Source of the DNA: Paraspadella gotoi
Taxonomy: Eukaryota > Chaetognatha
Assembly (NCBI GenBank): GCA_051294375.1
Contig: JBJCIZ010000239.1
Span: forward strand, 863,721 to 927,720
DNA: 64,000 bases
Direction of reading: 5' to 3'
Shown here: positions 46,109-56,537 of the stretch, piece by piece
Position numbering within the stretch: position 1 is the stretch's first letter
Layout of the letters: every line of letters starts with the position of its first letter
The notes under the pieces: generated by a model
Databases searched by the model: none
What the model saw: the letters and a program-made list of their open reading frames with translations, nothing else
What the model was told of the DNA's origin: nothing
Made by a program: the position numbers and the translations under genes

Positions 46109-46195
46109 ACCCCTCCCCCCCCTCACTCTCTCTTCTCTCTCTCCTCCCTCTCTCTCTCTCTCTCCCTCTCTCCCTCCCACTTTCCATCTCTCCAG

Positions 46196-46377
46196 GCGAG
46201 GGCTTCGCCAAGACGGCGGAGTCCTTCGATCACTCGAAGTCGACCTCAACGTGGAATTCCTTCGTCCGATGCGGAAGTTCTTGAAGGACGACTGAGGATG
46301 TTCAGAGTCAAGGAGAAGTACGTGGAGAAGCTCGCCAATAAGATCGTGAAAGCGAGGCTCAGGGAGAGATGACGCAG
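46196..46377 (+). CDS. BAR-domain protein, exon B (core helix 2; three one-base losses)
   Basis: 182-base exon after a tctctccag acceptor. In successive frames it reads EGFAKTAESFDH, LEVDLNVEFLRPMRKFLKDD, then LRMFRVKEKYVEKLANKIV. The pattern ..L..xFLxPhxxFLKDDL..hxxxxxxh.K is the hallmark of BAR helix 2, matching endophilin at the site around FIDPL..L..DLKEI. Frame changes occur exactly where a doubled base may have lost one member (cac|tcg, gac|tga, aga|tga); three losses sum to one codon, so flanking phases stay compatible. All three D copies share these. Consensus error is more likely than a pseudogene, since exons A, C and D are intact. Confidence 0.65.
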
Positions 46378-46385
46378 GTTGGTTT

Positions 46386-46469
<84 letters not shown>

Positions 46470-46669
46470 GGGGGGACAGATACAGAAAGTCAGTTACAGA
46501 GAGACAAATAGAGTTTATGGAAAAGTGAGTGTTTAAGATATTCAGTATTGAGAGAGCGAGTTATTGAAAAAAAAGACAGACAGACAGACAGAGAGACGCA
46601 ACGACCGACGGAGATACGGATCGACAGACAAAGAAAAAAATCCCCATAATTCCTTCCGCACGCTTTCAG

Positions 46670-46798
46670 CGATGCTTCGACGATCTTCAATCCCGTTTCG
46701 AGTTTCACCGTCAGGATTTGATGACTTGTTACAATTGCATCTTAAATCGGGAAGACGCCGCAGTTCTCAAGATGGCCGAGATGGCGCGCGTTTACGCG
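46670..46798 (+). CDS. BAR-domain protein, exon C
   Basis: 129-base exon between ctttcag and gtgagt, phase 0 at both ends. Encodes RCFDDLQSRFEFHRQDLMTC then YNCILNREDAAVLKMAEMAR and VYA. Amphipathic helix typical of the last third of a BAR domain. Present identically in D1 and D2. Confidence 0.7.
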
Positions 46799-46893
46799 GT
46801 GAGTAACGTAAAAAAATAAATTAATAAATAAACTAATACGAAAGAATATTAAGCGAACAAAAAATCACGATAAAAGTCGATTAAAATAAACGT

Positions 46894-47168
46894 AGTATGT
46901 TATAAGAAAGTAATGAAGCGACCGAGAGGGTAGCCGTGCCTATGAGTGAGTGTGAGTTGCGCCTACACTCAGTGTGCCTCGGGGGTTTCGGTACTTCTTC
47001 CGTCAATTGTCCCGCCTTCCGGAATTTCCGATCCGGCAGCAGGCTTTCAACCTGTGGTTTAACCTGCCCGTCGCTCTTTTGCAAAGAGCAGTCCGCACCA
47101 AGGCTAGAACCCGGGACATTGGGTTCGGAATATTAAGCGTTAGCCCAGCGTCCTATTATTATTTCCCG
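46894..47168 (-). mobile_element. Second SINE-like family, copy D3
   Basis: As 39490-39762, in the intron between exons C and D. Confidence 0.5.
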
Positions 47169-47173
47169 CCTAG

Positions 47174-47611
47174 AAATACCATCGCAGCAACGAAGCCATT
47201 CTCGATTCCACGCTGGATCAACTCCGGCGTCGTCTCGACGCCATGGAATCTCCTCAGTCGGGCGCGCCGGAACGAGACGGCGCCGGGGCGGCCGTTGGCG
47301 CCGGCTCTGCCGCGGTCGGCGCCGTAGGCGACGCCGCTTCGTTACTGACGACGGCGACGACGACGGCTTCGCTGCTGCCGACGCTTAAAACGGCGGCGAC
47401 GAAAATGGCTGCTGCGGAGACGATGACGTCGGGGAGTTATTTGCCGCTGCGACGCTGCGTCGGGGGACCGGATTACAGCGACGTTTACGGGCTGAGCGGA
47501 CTCGGCGTCGTCGCTGGCGGAGGCGGCGGGAGAAGGGGCGGCGGCGGCGGCGGCAGAATCGTCGACGGTCCTGCGCCGACGCGGCTGACCTTCGCGCAGC
47601 TGTTTCCTTGA
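47174..47611 (+). CDS. BAR-domain protein, last exon (intact copy)
   Basis: 438 bases to the stop at 47609-47611, phase 0 in. Begins KYHRSNEAILDSTLDQLRRR then LDAMES, which closely resembles the end of the endophilin BAR domain (YHRQAVQILDEL..L). It continues with a long Ala/Gly/Thr-rich, probably disordered tail containing GSYLPLRRCVGGPDYSDVYG, a poly-Gly run and the final LTFAQLFP. No SH3 domain follows, unlike endophilins, which carry a C-terminal SH3. Hence a BAR-only protein with a disordered tail. A possible poly(A) signal aataaa lies at 48152-48157. Confidence 0.7.
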   Translation, partial: KYHRSNEAILDSTLDQLRRRLDAMESPQSGAPERDGAGAAVGAGSAAVGAVGDAASLLTTATTTASLLPTLKTAATKMAAAETMTSGSYLPLRRCVGGPDYSDVYGLSGLGVVAGGGGGRRGGGGGGRIVDGPAPTRLTFAQLFP

Positions 47612-47789
47612 AGAAAACTATTTGAGGACGAAGATGACCACTAAAGAGATCACAGTTGACCAAGTTGACCAAGTTGACCAAAGATGACCACAGATAACCA
47701 CAGTTGACCACAGATGACGGACCCCAGACCACGTTAATGACCACGACCGAAATCAGGATGATTTTTAGACTGGTAGGACTGCGCGAAAT

Positions 47790-48035
47790 GAAGAGAGTGA
47801 GATGACAATGAGATGACAATGAGATGACGATGAGGTGATAATGAGATGACAATGAGGTGACAATGAGATGACAATGAGATGACGCTGAGATGATGATGAG
47901 ATGACGATGAGATGACGATGAGATGACGATGAGATGACGATGAGATGACGATGAGATGATAATGAGATGATAATGAGATGACAATGAGATAACAATGAGA
48001 TGACGATGAGATGACGATGACAATGACGACGATTA
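47790..48035. repeat. 11-bp minisatellite, unit gagatgacrat
   Basis: About twenty tandem units of gagatgacaat, gagatgacgat and gagatgataat, starting within ten bases of the point where D1 and D2 break off. Confidence 0.92.
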
Positions 48036-48216
48036 TGATGACGATGACTTTTTGCTTCCCTATCATAAATTTTTTTTCTTTTCGAGACAAATGAATATTG
48101 TGAAACTAATGTTGAAAGTTAATATGAATACAAAGTGCTCTTCGTGATGGGAATAAAGGTAGTTGTCGTTTTATTAATTTTCTGTTGATGCTTGTTCTAT
48201 CTATAAACTATTTGTA

Positions 48217-48274
<58 letters not shown>
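48036..48274. other. Non-coding stretch with (CT)n run
   Basis: T-rich sequence, an aataaa (48152-48157) that could be the poly(A) signal of the BAR gene, and a (CT)n run at 48221-48274. Confidence 0.5.
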
Positions 48275-48277
<3 letters not shown>

Positions 48278-48439
48278 GCCTTCTGCGACATTGCCGACAT
48301 CCCGCCTCGATCCCTCATATCAAATTGTAAACTATCAATTTTGTGTTTATCGTATGCTCTATGCATTTAGAATGTACTGTTGTGTAAACGAATTAGAACA
48401 CTTATAAATATCCCGTCTGTTATCATCACCTTTCCACCT

Positions 48440-49255
48440 GATTTCCCACCACTCACTGCCTGGTCCTCAGATTCTGCCCATATTGCCATCTCTCCATCTC
48501 ATTCCCTACTTACTGCGCCTGGTCTTCAGATTCAGTCTGTATTGACATCCGTCCTTCTTATTCCCTACTCACTGCCGGTCCTCAGATTCTGTCCGTATTG
48601 ACATCCGTCCTTCTTATCTCCCTACTCACTGCCTGTCCTCAGATTCTGTCCGTATGACATCCGTTCCTTCTTATTCCCTACTCCATGCCTGGCCTCAGAT
48701 TCTGTCCGTATTGAAATCCGTCCTTCTTATTCCCTACTCACTGTCCTGGTCCTCAGATTCTGTCCGTATTGGACATCCGTCCTTCTTTATTCCCTACTCA
48801 CTGCCTTTGTCCTCAGATTCTGTCCGTATTGACATCCGTCCTTCTATTCCCTACCCACTGCCTGGTCCGCAGATTCTGTCCGTATTGACAATCCGTTCCT
48901 TCTTATTCCCTACTCACTGCCTGGTCCTCAGATTCTGTCCGTATTGACATCCTCCTTCTATTCCCTACTCACTGCCTGGTCCTCAGATCTGTCCGTATGA
49001 CATCCGTCCTTCTTATTCCCTACTCACTGCCTGGTCCTCAATTCTGTCCGTATTGCCATACCATCCGTCTCATTCCCTACTCACTGCTGGTCCTCAATTC
49101 AGTCTATATTACCATCCGTCCGTGTCATTCCCCACTCCACTGCCTGGTCCTCAGATTCTGTCCGTATTGACATCCGTTCCGTCTCATTCCCTACTCACTG
49201 CCTGTTCCTCAGATTCTGTCCGTATTGCCATCCGTCCGTCTCATTCCCTACTCAC
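48440..49255 (-). repeat. 57-bp minisatellite derived from the SH3 exon end, copy E1
   Basis: About 14 tandem units. On the plus strand each reads like cattccctactcactgcctg, gtcctcagattctgtccgta, ttgacatccgtccttct. Read on the minus strand each unit contains GGATGTCAATACGGACAGAA, TCTGAGGACCAGGCA and GTGAGTAGG, that is, the last 11-12 codons of the SH3 exon plus its 5' splice site. Stop codons occur in all frames, so it is not translated as a repeat protein. Confidence 0.9.
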
Positions 49256-49419
49256 TGCCTGGTTCTCAGATTCTGTCCGTATTGCCATCCGTCCGTCTGA
49301 TTGCCCGATGGTGGCGATGACGTCGTCCTCCACGAACGTCATCTGGTTGTCGCTCCTCACCTCCGCGTGACCGAAGAGTGGCGCGCACGTGGCCGAATCC
49401 GTTGCGGGGAGGGTCACCC
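49256..49419 (-). pseudogene. I-BAR gene SH3 first-half exon, copy E1 with indels
   Basis: Same exon as 55912-56071 but 164 instead of 160 bases; the frame shifts before the DGWQYG motif. Allelic or error copy. Confidence 0.6.
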
Positions 49420-49888
49420 CTTTGGAGAGAGGGAGGAAGAGGAGGAGGAAGTGAGAGAATTGGATCGAAGAGGAGAAGGAATTTAGTGATCTTTTTTTAT
49501 ACATGATTTAAATATGTTTGTTATGGCAACGGAGAGACATGTGGCATCTCCCGACAGCTGGCGCTCAGGGCTTTGGACCTGCAGTGTCCACCCATGTCAC
49601 TGGCGTGTTTATGCCGACACCATCACACTTTAAACCAGCGTGACTTTGAGGGAGATTGAACTCGGAACTCACGGTTGGTGAACGAGTACTTAGTACTTGT
49701 GAATCAGCCAGTGCGCGAACCCGAGTCCTTGGGGTTGGGAGGAGCTCGTGCTACCCCGGGCGCCATAAGTGCTGCTGATTCTCGGTACGAGTAGCAGGTT
49801 ATGAAATACTACCGCTACAATATTTTATTTTGTCTACATTTATCAAGATGAATCAATCCCCCAAAAAGCCCGCCGCAGCGCATCCCAC

Positions 49889-50166
49889 CTAATTGATGCA
49901 GCTGCTGTTGAGGATGCAGCGGAGATCCCCTCCTAATCCATCGCCTTCGTCGCCGACGAAAGAGCTGGGTCCGACGTGATGGTAAATTTGCTGGAGACGG
50001 GACGGGACGGCACGCCGCCGCGATGTTGCGTGCTGCTGCGGCTGGGGATGTTGTGTCTGGCTCGAGTTCGGATTGAAATTGCTGTTGAACTCGTGAGTCT
50101 GACGAAGGAGGACGGATTATAGGGCGCCATGGGGGGTTTCGACATTGGAGCGGTTTGGGTCGGGTT
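49889..50166 (-). pseudogene. I-BAR gene Gln/His-rich exon, copy E1 with indels
   Basis: Same exon as 56538-56809, with extra bases that break the frame. Confidence 0.6.
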
Positions 50167-50421
50167 CTTTGAGAGGCGGTTGGGAATTAGGGGAAAACAT
50201 AATTTAATAATATTTGTTTGTTAAATAATAGACTTTTCATAAGTTAGGTTTATTTCACGCAGTTAGGTAACAACTTTTAGAAAATAAAAAGTTGAATTAA
50301 CTATGACGTCATTTAATAATTCAAAACAAAATCGTCATAAAGGATAAACTATTTAGTATCTCCTATTTGAATTCACTTTTAAACATTGTCAACAAATGAT
50401 CAGCCGTCCACTCAGATCCAC

Positions 50422-50632
50422 CTGGCGTAAGAAACGGGAACTTTGTTGACGACTCCGTTTCCTGGGCCGTTGTTGTTGTTGTTGTTGTTTCTGTTGACGC
50501 CCATTCCGTTTTTGCATCTTGATGCGCCCATGGGAGAGTCGCCGTTGACGCCGCCCGCCAACGCCCTCCATTCGGCGCGGCGCCGTCCGGAAGTTGAGCG
50601 GGGCGCCGCCTTTGCGACGGCGAGAGACTCGC
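50422..50632 (-). pseudogene. I-BAR gene Asn/Pro-rich exon, copy E1 with indels
   Basis: Same exon as 57058-57269, 211 instead of 212 bases, with compensating and non-compensating slips. Confidence 0.6.
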
Positions 50633-51007
50633 CTAAAAAAGAAGAAACAAATTAAAATATTAAATATCGAATTTAAATATGACTTCGTCGTCGTCTTCGT
50701 CGTTGTCTTGATCGAATCATTTGAGCTCTCAAAATTTTAAATATTGATATCTATTTTTTGCAATCTTCGTTTACATCTTCTTTCTGTCCCTCTTACTTTA
50801 CCTACTTTCTTTTCTATTTCTGTCTTACTTCCTCCTTTTTTTCTTTGATGTTTAATATTCATTCGCTCTTTATTCTCTCTCCTCACTTTTTATATCGTTT
50901 TATCTTTCTTTCCGACGTATTTTTCACTATCTTCATCTTTCTATTTTTTTACTTTATTTCTTTTTTTCATCAACTTTCTTTCTTTCTCTATTTCTATTTT
51001 CTCTCAC

Positions 51008-51154
51008 CTGACAGACCCTACAAAGCGCCAGCCATTCCCCAGCTTGATCTGCAACAGTGTATTGGCTTTCCCGTTGCCAGTTGAGCTGATGTTTGACCAG
51101 AGCGCAATGCCGTTCCAGGACAATCCGTGAACGTTTTCTTTCCGCGCCGATCGC
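51008..51154 (-). pseudogene. I-BAR exon, copy E1 with indels
   Basis: Same exon as 57652-57798; differences near gtgaacg and gttgccag shift the frame. Confidence 0.6.
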
Positions 51155-52242
51155 CTGGAAAAAAATGAGAGACATTTGTTTATTTTTTTGTACATAGCTA
51201 TTATTTATTTATTCAATTATCAATCGTCTATCTCTTTCACATTCGTTTATTTTTTATTATGACAACGCAGAGAATGGATTATCTAGTGGCTTGTCTCTCT
51301 TGGCTTCTCCGTCTTTTCTTCTGAATTGACCAATCGATGAGGAGGCTCCCTCAGGAAACCTCGACGCAGAGAAACGAGAGAGGGAACTGGATCACTCTTG
51401 CAACTACCTTCAGTAAAGAATACATCAAACTCCTTTATGGACTATTTGTATATTGTTATTGCCTTGCCTTTTTCTCTGTTATACTACATATTTTTGTATG
51501 TTATATTATCATCATCCAAACTGTGTTCTATTCAATAAAACTCTCTTATTTCTCCTTAATAAACCACGCCTACTTCCTTCATTGTGGTGGCAGCGGGTGG
51601 GATTCGGAACCCACGCCAACCAACCAAGCTAGCTTGTTCCAGACTTTTGACAGGCAATGTGAAGTATTTTTTGTAAGGTTTTTGATATTTATATTTTTGA
51701 TTCATGAATTTTTGTTATATTTATTAATTTATATCATGGCGCTAATCGAATGTGGATATATATTTTTTATTTAAATTTATCAAATTTATAACATCCAATG
51801 GATATGAAACAAAGCATAAAAAAAATGACTTTAGGACAGAACTCGATCTTTCGACCCCAAAAATTAGTCGACAAATCTCATTTCAAGGTCAGTCTAAGAC
51901 CCAGCAAAAAAAAAAAAAAGGTATCATTCATTTCATCAAAATGTTTTCATTCTTCGTAATTCGAGGAAAAGTCTCTTCGTTCCCTCCTTCTCTCGGACAC
52001 GCGAGGCCAGGGGAATCTAGGATAACCGTAGGGAGATTGATTGAGGAGAACCCGTATAATAAATCTGGAGAACAGTAGGAGAACGTGGAAATAGAGGAAA
52101 GGATTTGAGATCGGATTGAGAACGCTCAGACGTCGCTTGGAATTAATCCTTCGAGATTTGAGGCTTCGAGTTTAGATCCTAAATTCTATGGAATAAATTA
52201 TGTTCGAAAATTAAGCTTAGATTGTTTATTACGAGAAAGGGG

Positions 52243-52300
<58 letters not shown>

Positions 52301-54100
52301 CTCTCTCTCTCTCTCTTCGTCCCTCAGTCAATGCAGTCGTTAATATAGCAGTAATCGTTGAATGTATGTTTTGAATGTATCGTATCAAACTGAACTAAAT
52401 CATCACCGAAAAAGCAAATGAATTACTGTCACGCTACAGGTGATGTATCTTTTGGAAAAGGCTGACGGTGTTTCCAGTGGGCTAGTTCAAAGAGCCAGGA
52501 CTTCAGAACCTTCTCCCACAGTTTCATTCTCGCCTGTAGGCTTCCCTATAACCATTTCACAAACAATTTTTTTATCAAAAGCTTTTCATACAGACCAGGG
52601 GATATTATGATCATTTTCATTTTCTTTCCAAATCTCAAATTTTTTATCAAAAAAGCTTTTCATACAGACCTGGGGATATTATGATCATTTTTCGTTTTCT
52701 TTCCAAATCTCAATTTTTTATCAAAAAAAGCTTTTCATACAGACTGGGGATATTATGATCATTTTTCGTTTTCTTTCCAAATCTCAATTTTTTATCAAAA
52801 AGCTTTTCATACAGACCAGGGATATTATTATCATCCTATGCTGGTTAAGGGAATTAACAAAAAGTTGTAATCAATTTATTTCATTACTCAACATTATCGT
52901 TGCACACTCAGAAGCGGGCGGACTGTTCAAGTAACCGCAACGCCACTCCTCGAAAGACTCTCCAATCATGTGACTGAAGAATCAAAAAAGTCACGGGCGA
53001 GCAAAGGGGATACTAAGAACATTCTCCAGCCAATCAGCTCTCAAAAATTTCATAGAAAGCGGAAAAAATTTAAAATACTCAGATTTAAAATTCACGTCTT
53101 TAATTTTGAATAATAATTAATATAATAATAAATAATAATGTGAGGGTTGAACGGCATGTTTTAATGCATGGCAAACTCAGCGAATGTATAGTAGAAAGTT
53201 ACCGAGAAATTATTATATAATTTTTTTGTTTTTTTTTATCAAAAAACCTTCATACTTTTATTTGCAATAATGTTTGCAATTTAAACCACCGTGCTCGTGA
53301 CCGGCTCTGCCGCCTCTAGGCCGGCCCGTCTAGGCCGCGTCGCCCGGCTGTTTCGTTTTGGGTTCGATAATCGACAGAACTTCCTGACATATTGCTTTTA
53401 TCTCGAAAGGTAGAATGAAAAGCGCTTCTTCTCTCTCCTCTGTCTCATCTCTCTCTGCTCTCTCTCTATCTCTCTCCTCTCTCTCATCCTCTCTCTCTCT
53501 CTCTCGCCTTTTTCCCCTCCCGTTGCCAGGAACTGAAGGAACAAACAACTGAAAATCCTGTTCCGTTTACTCGTCTCACGTCGGACTATTTGGAGAATTA
53601 AATTCATCTCTCCTCTCTCTTCTCTCTCGTCTCTCTCTCTCTCTTTCTCTCTCTCTCTGCTCTCTCTCAATGTACAACTCAAGTACTTACAAGTTACAAC
53701 AAGTACTCCCACATAAAAAAAACAATAAACAACTTATCAAGAATCCATGTCGCAAAAAAAAAGAAAGTAATTTTGCTTAAATTTGTGAAGATGACAACGT
53801 CTAAGCAAGGCTCGTCAGGATAAACTGGAATGGAAAACCCAGGTAGTATTACAAGTTCTCACTCTAGTGAATATACATATAATATACCATATAATGACAT
53901 ATACATTCATATGTAAAATGACCGCAAGATGGTCAACTTTTCTGAATTTTTGTATCCAGATAGTCATTGTCCTGTTTTTATTTTTTCCCTGCATTTTCTT
54001 TTACCATGATGGAAAAAAAAGTGTCGTGGTTTGGAAAAGCCAGTTAATTTTATTGTCAAATATATTTTTTGGCTAATAAATAAGTTTTAATAGGTAATAT
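51155..54100. other. Intron or intergenic DNA of block E1
   Basis: Contains a tRNA-like fragment (51588-51626), (CT)n tracts (52243-52318, 53425-53505, 53610-53670), the 74-bp tandem repeat (52563-52840) and AT-rich DNA. No supported gene. Confidence 0.5.
52563..52840. repeat. 74-bp tandem repeat, about 3.7 copies (E1)
   Basis: Unit contains atcaaaaaagcttttcatac, agacctggggatattatgat and catttttcgttttctttcc. Counterpart 59244-59515. Confidence 0.92.
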
Positions 54101-54154
54101 GACCTCCTTAAGACTGTAACACCGGTGTCTCTTCAATATGCTTATGTTAAACCC

Positions 54155-54385
54155 TGAAAAAATTAGGGTCACCATGGCTAACCCTGACGAAGTCACCAAC
54201 ATCACAGACCCAACGTCTACAAATTACGAGATTGTGTGGCGGATATATACACACCGCTCACGTCCTCAAAATGAAAACTTTATTTCATTATGCAATGGTT
54301 GGGTTTGAACGGACTCGGGGTCTACAGAAGAGTTAAATCCTTCGACTGGGTCTACGAAAGATTTATTCTTTCTCGCTCTATTCTT
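54155..54385 (+). pseudogene. Decayed GNAT-related gene fragment, copy E1
   Basis: Same as 61094-61285 with additional indels. Confidence 0.45.
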
Positions 54386-54827
54386 CTAATTGTTATAAAA
54401 AATTATTTGTATCCAATAATTTAATTATATTAAACCTCACCATCAGGTGAGAGAGGGCCCTCGCAGGCTTATCAGGTCAGAGAGATATTCTAGTGGCACT
54501 TGGCATCTTTCCAGCCGGATCACTACCAGATCCCACCTGGTCCCATTCCACCACAATATCCTCTCAGCACATGACAAGCCCATGAACCGACTACAGCGGC
54601 AACGCCCCACATTTGGCCCGGCCGGGGGGGGGAGACAGTTCATTTTGAGCTCATTCTTATCTTATCATTTCACTTACCTTTAACTTATCTACCTCATTAC
54701 TTATTCTTCTATTCACTTTCTTATTTTAAACTTTCACCAATATCAGCTACAACATAATTTTTTAATCCTTGTTAATGTTTTGTTTTTTAAATTTATCATT
54801 GTTGTACATTGCTAATGTATTGACTTT

Positions 54828-54865
<38 letters not shown>

Positions 54866-54889
54866 TCTTCTCTCTCTCATCTCTCTCTC

Positions 54890-54914
54890 NNNNNNNNNNN
54901 NNNNNNNNNNNNNN
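54890..54914. other. Assembly gap, 25 N
   Basis: Junction between block E copies 1 and 2, inside or next to a (CT)n tract. Confidence 0.98.
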
Positions 54915-55094
54915 CCCGCCTCTGCGACATTGCGACATCCCGCCTGATCCTCATATCAAATTGTAAACTATACAATTTTGTTGTTTATCTGTAATGCTCT
55001 ATGCCATTTAGAATGTACTGTTTGTTGTAAACGAATAGAACACTTATAAATATCCCGTCTGTATCATCACCTTTCCACCTGATTCCCCACTCAC

Positions 55095-55911
55095 TGCCTG
55101 GTCCTCAAATTCTGCCCATATTGCCATCTCTCCATCTCATTCCCTACTACTGCCTGGTCTTCAGATTCGTCTGTATTGCCATCCGTCCTTCTTATTCCCT
55201 ACTCACTGCCTGGTCCTCAGATTCTGTCCGTATTGACATCCGTCCTTCTTATCTCCCTACTCACTGCCTGGTCCTCAGATTCTGTCCGTATGACATCCGT
55301 TCCTTCTTATTCCCTACTCACATGCCTGGCCTCAGATTCTGTCCGTATTGACAATCCGTCCTTCTTATTCCCTACTCACTGCCTGGTCCTCAGATTCTGT
55401 CCGTATTGGACATCCGTCCTTCTCTTATTCCCTACTCACTGCCTGTCCTCAGATTCTGTCCGTATTGACATCCGTCCTTCTATTCCCTACCCACTGCCTG
55501 GTCCCAGATTCTTCCGTATTGCAATCCGTTCCTTCTTCATTCCCTACTACTGCCTGGTCCTCAGATTCTGTCCGTATTGACATCCGTCCTTCTTATTCCC
55601 TACTCACTGCCTGGTCCTCAGATTCTAGTCCGTATTGACATCCGTCCTTCTTATTCCCTACTCACTGCCTGGTCCTTCAGATTCTGTCCGTATTGCCATA
55701 CCATACCCGTCTCATTCCCTTACTCACTGCTGGTCCTCAGATTCAGTCTATATTACCATCCGTCCGTGTCATTCCCCACTCACTGCCTGGTCCTCAGATT
55801 CTGTCCGTATTGCATCCGTTCCGTCTCATTCCCTACTCACTGCCTGCGTTCCTCAGATTCTGTTCTCGATTCTGTCCGTATTGCCATCCGTCCGTCTCAT
55901 TCCCTACTCAC
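55095..55911 (-). repeat. 57-bp minisatellite derived from the SH3 exon end, copy E2
   Basis: About 14 units counted by the gcctggtcctcag motif, adjoining without a break the SH3 exon whose own 3' end forms unit 1. Units nearest the exon keep ttgccatccgtccgtct, like the exon; distant ones have ttgacatccgtccttct. Each unit keeps actcac, the reverse complement of a GTGAGT donor. Confidence 0.92.
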
Positions 55912-56071
55912 TGCCTGGTTCTCAGATTCTGTCCGTATTGCCATCCGTCCGTCTGATTGCCGATGGTGGCGATGACGTCGTCCTCCACGAACGTCATCTG
56001 GTTGTCGCCTCTCTCCGCGTGACCGAAGAGGGCGCGCACGTGGCCGAATCCGTTGCGGGGGAGGGTCACCC
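55912..56071 (-). CDS. BAIAP2: I-BAR gene, first half of SH3 domain
   Basis: 160-base minus-strand exon; acceptor cctctctccaaag, donor GTGAGT, phase 1 in and phase 2 out. Encodes VRALFGHAERGDNQMTF, VEDDVIATIGNQTDGW and QYGQNLRTR. This is an SH3 domain: ALFxH at the ALYDY position, MTFVEDDVI as the n-Src/diverging part, and DGWQYG as the conserved Trp. The ..LF.HA..GDN and DGW.YG features fit the SH3 of IRSp53/BAIAP2, which binds WAVE2, Mena and other actin regulators. The domain ends with the exon at 22393-22491 (AGWFPISF). The 57-bp minisatellite starts at its donor. Confidence 0.88.
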
Positions 56072-56537
56072 CTTTGGAGAGAGGGAGGAAGAGGAGGAGG
56101 AAGTGAGAGAATTGGATCGAAGAGGAGAAGGAATTAGTGATCTTTTTTTATACATGATTTAAATATGTTTGTTATGGCAACGGAGAGACATGTGGCATCT
56201 CCCGACAGCTGGCGCTCAGGGCTTTGGACCTGCAGTGTCCACCCCATGTCACTGGCGTGTTTATGCCGACACCATCACACTTTAACCAGCGTGACCGTGA
56301 GGGGATTGAACTCGGAACTCACGGTTGGTGAACGAGTACTTAGTACTTTGTGAATCAGCAGTGCGCGAACCCGAGTCCTTGGGGTTGGGAGGAGCTCGTG
56401 CTACCTCCGGCGCCATAGGTGCTGCTGATTCTCGGACGAGTAGCAGGTTATGAAATACTACCGCTACAATATTTATATTTTGTCTACATTTTAATCAAAG
56501 GAATCAATCCCCCAAAAGCCGCCGCAGCGCATCCCAC

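Larger units (their letters stand above)
45392..47784. repeat. Block D, copy 3 (partial, best for 3' exons)
   Basis: Starts inside the (ATCA)n array and continues through all BAR exons into unique sequence beyond 47784, so it is the anchored copy. Several bases missing from D1/D2 are present here, restoring frames in exons A and D. Confidence 0.85.
48275..54889. repeat. Block E, copy 1
   Basis: Matches 54915-61771 throughout; starts cccgccttctgcgacattgc (copy 2 cccgcctctgcgacattgc). Carries more single-base damage in the I-BAR exons, and lacks about 430 bases present in copy 2 (about 59785-60215). Confidence 0.85.

Noticed and set aside
47385-48023. Minus-strand gene overlapping the last BAR exon
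   Set aside because: It is the antisense of the Ala/Gly-rich tail plus the gagatgacaat array. The plus strand has matching splice phases and a BAR helix.
36900-48090. Poly-Asp, poly-His, poly-Ile and Ser-His repeat proteins
   Set aside because: Most come from gatgat, gacgac, gatgacaat or atca arrays read in various frames. Only the Asp/Glu run inside the exon at 41868-42351 is kept, because that exon has proper splice sites and phases.
48440-49255. CRISPR array
   Set aside because: The 57-bp units are head-to-tail without unique spacers, and the DNA is eukaryotic. The 74-bp and 11-bp arrays were rejected for the same reason.
54443-54683. A small protein near the GNAT relic (both strands open)
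   Set aside because: GC-rich 200-base segment duplicated at 61370-61560. No domain, and indels between copies break both frames. It may be the 3' part of a transposable element but nothing supports a call.
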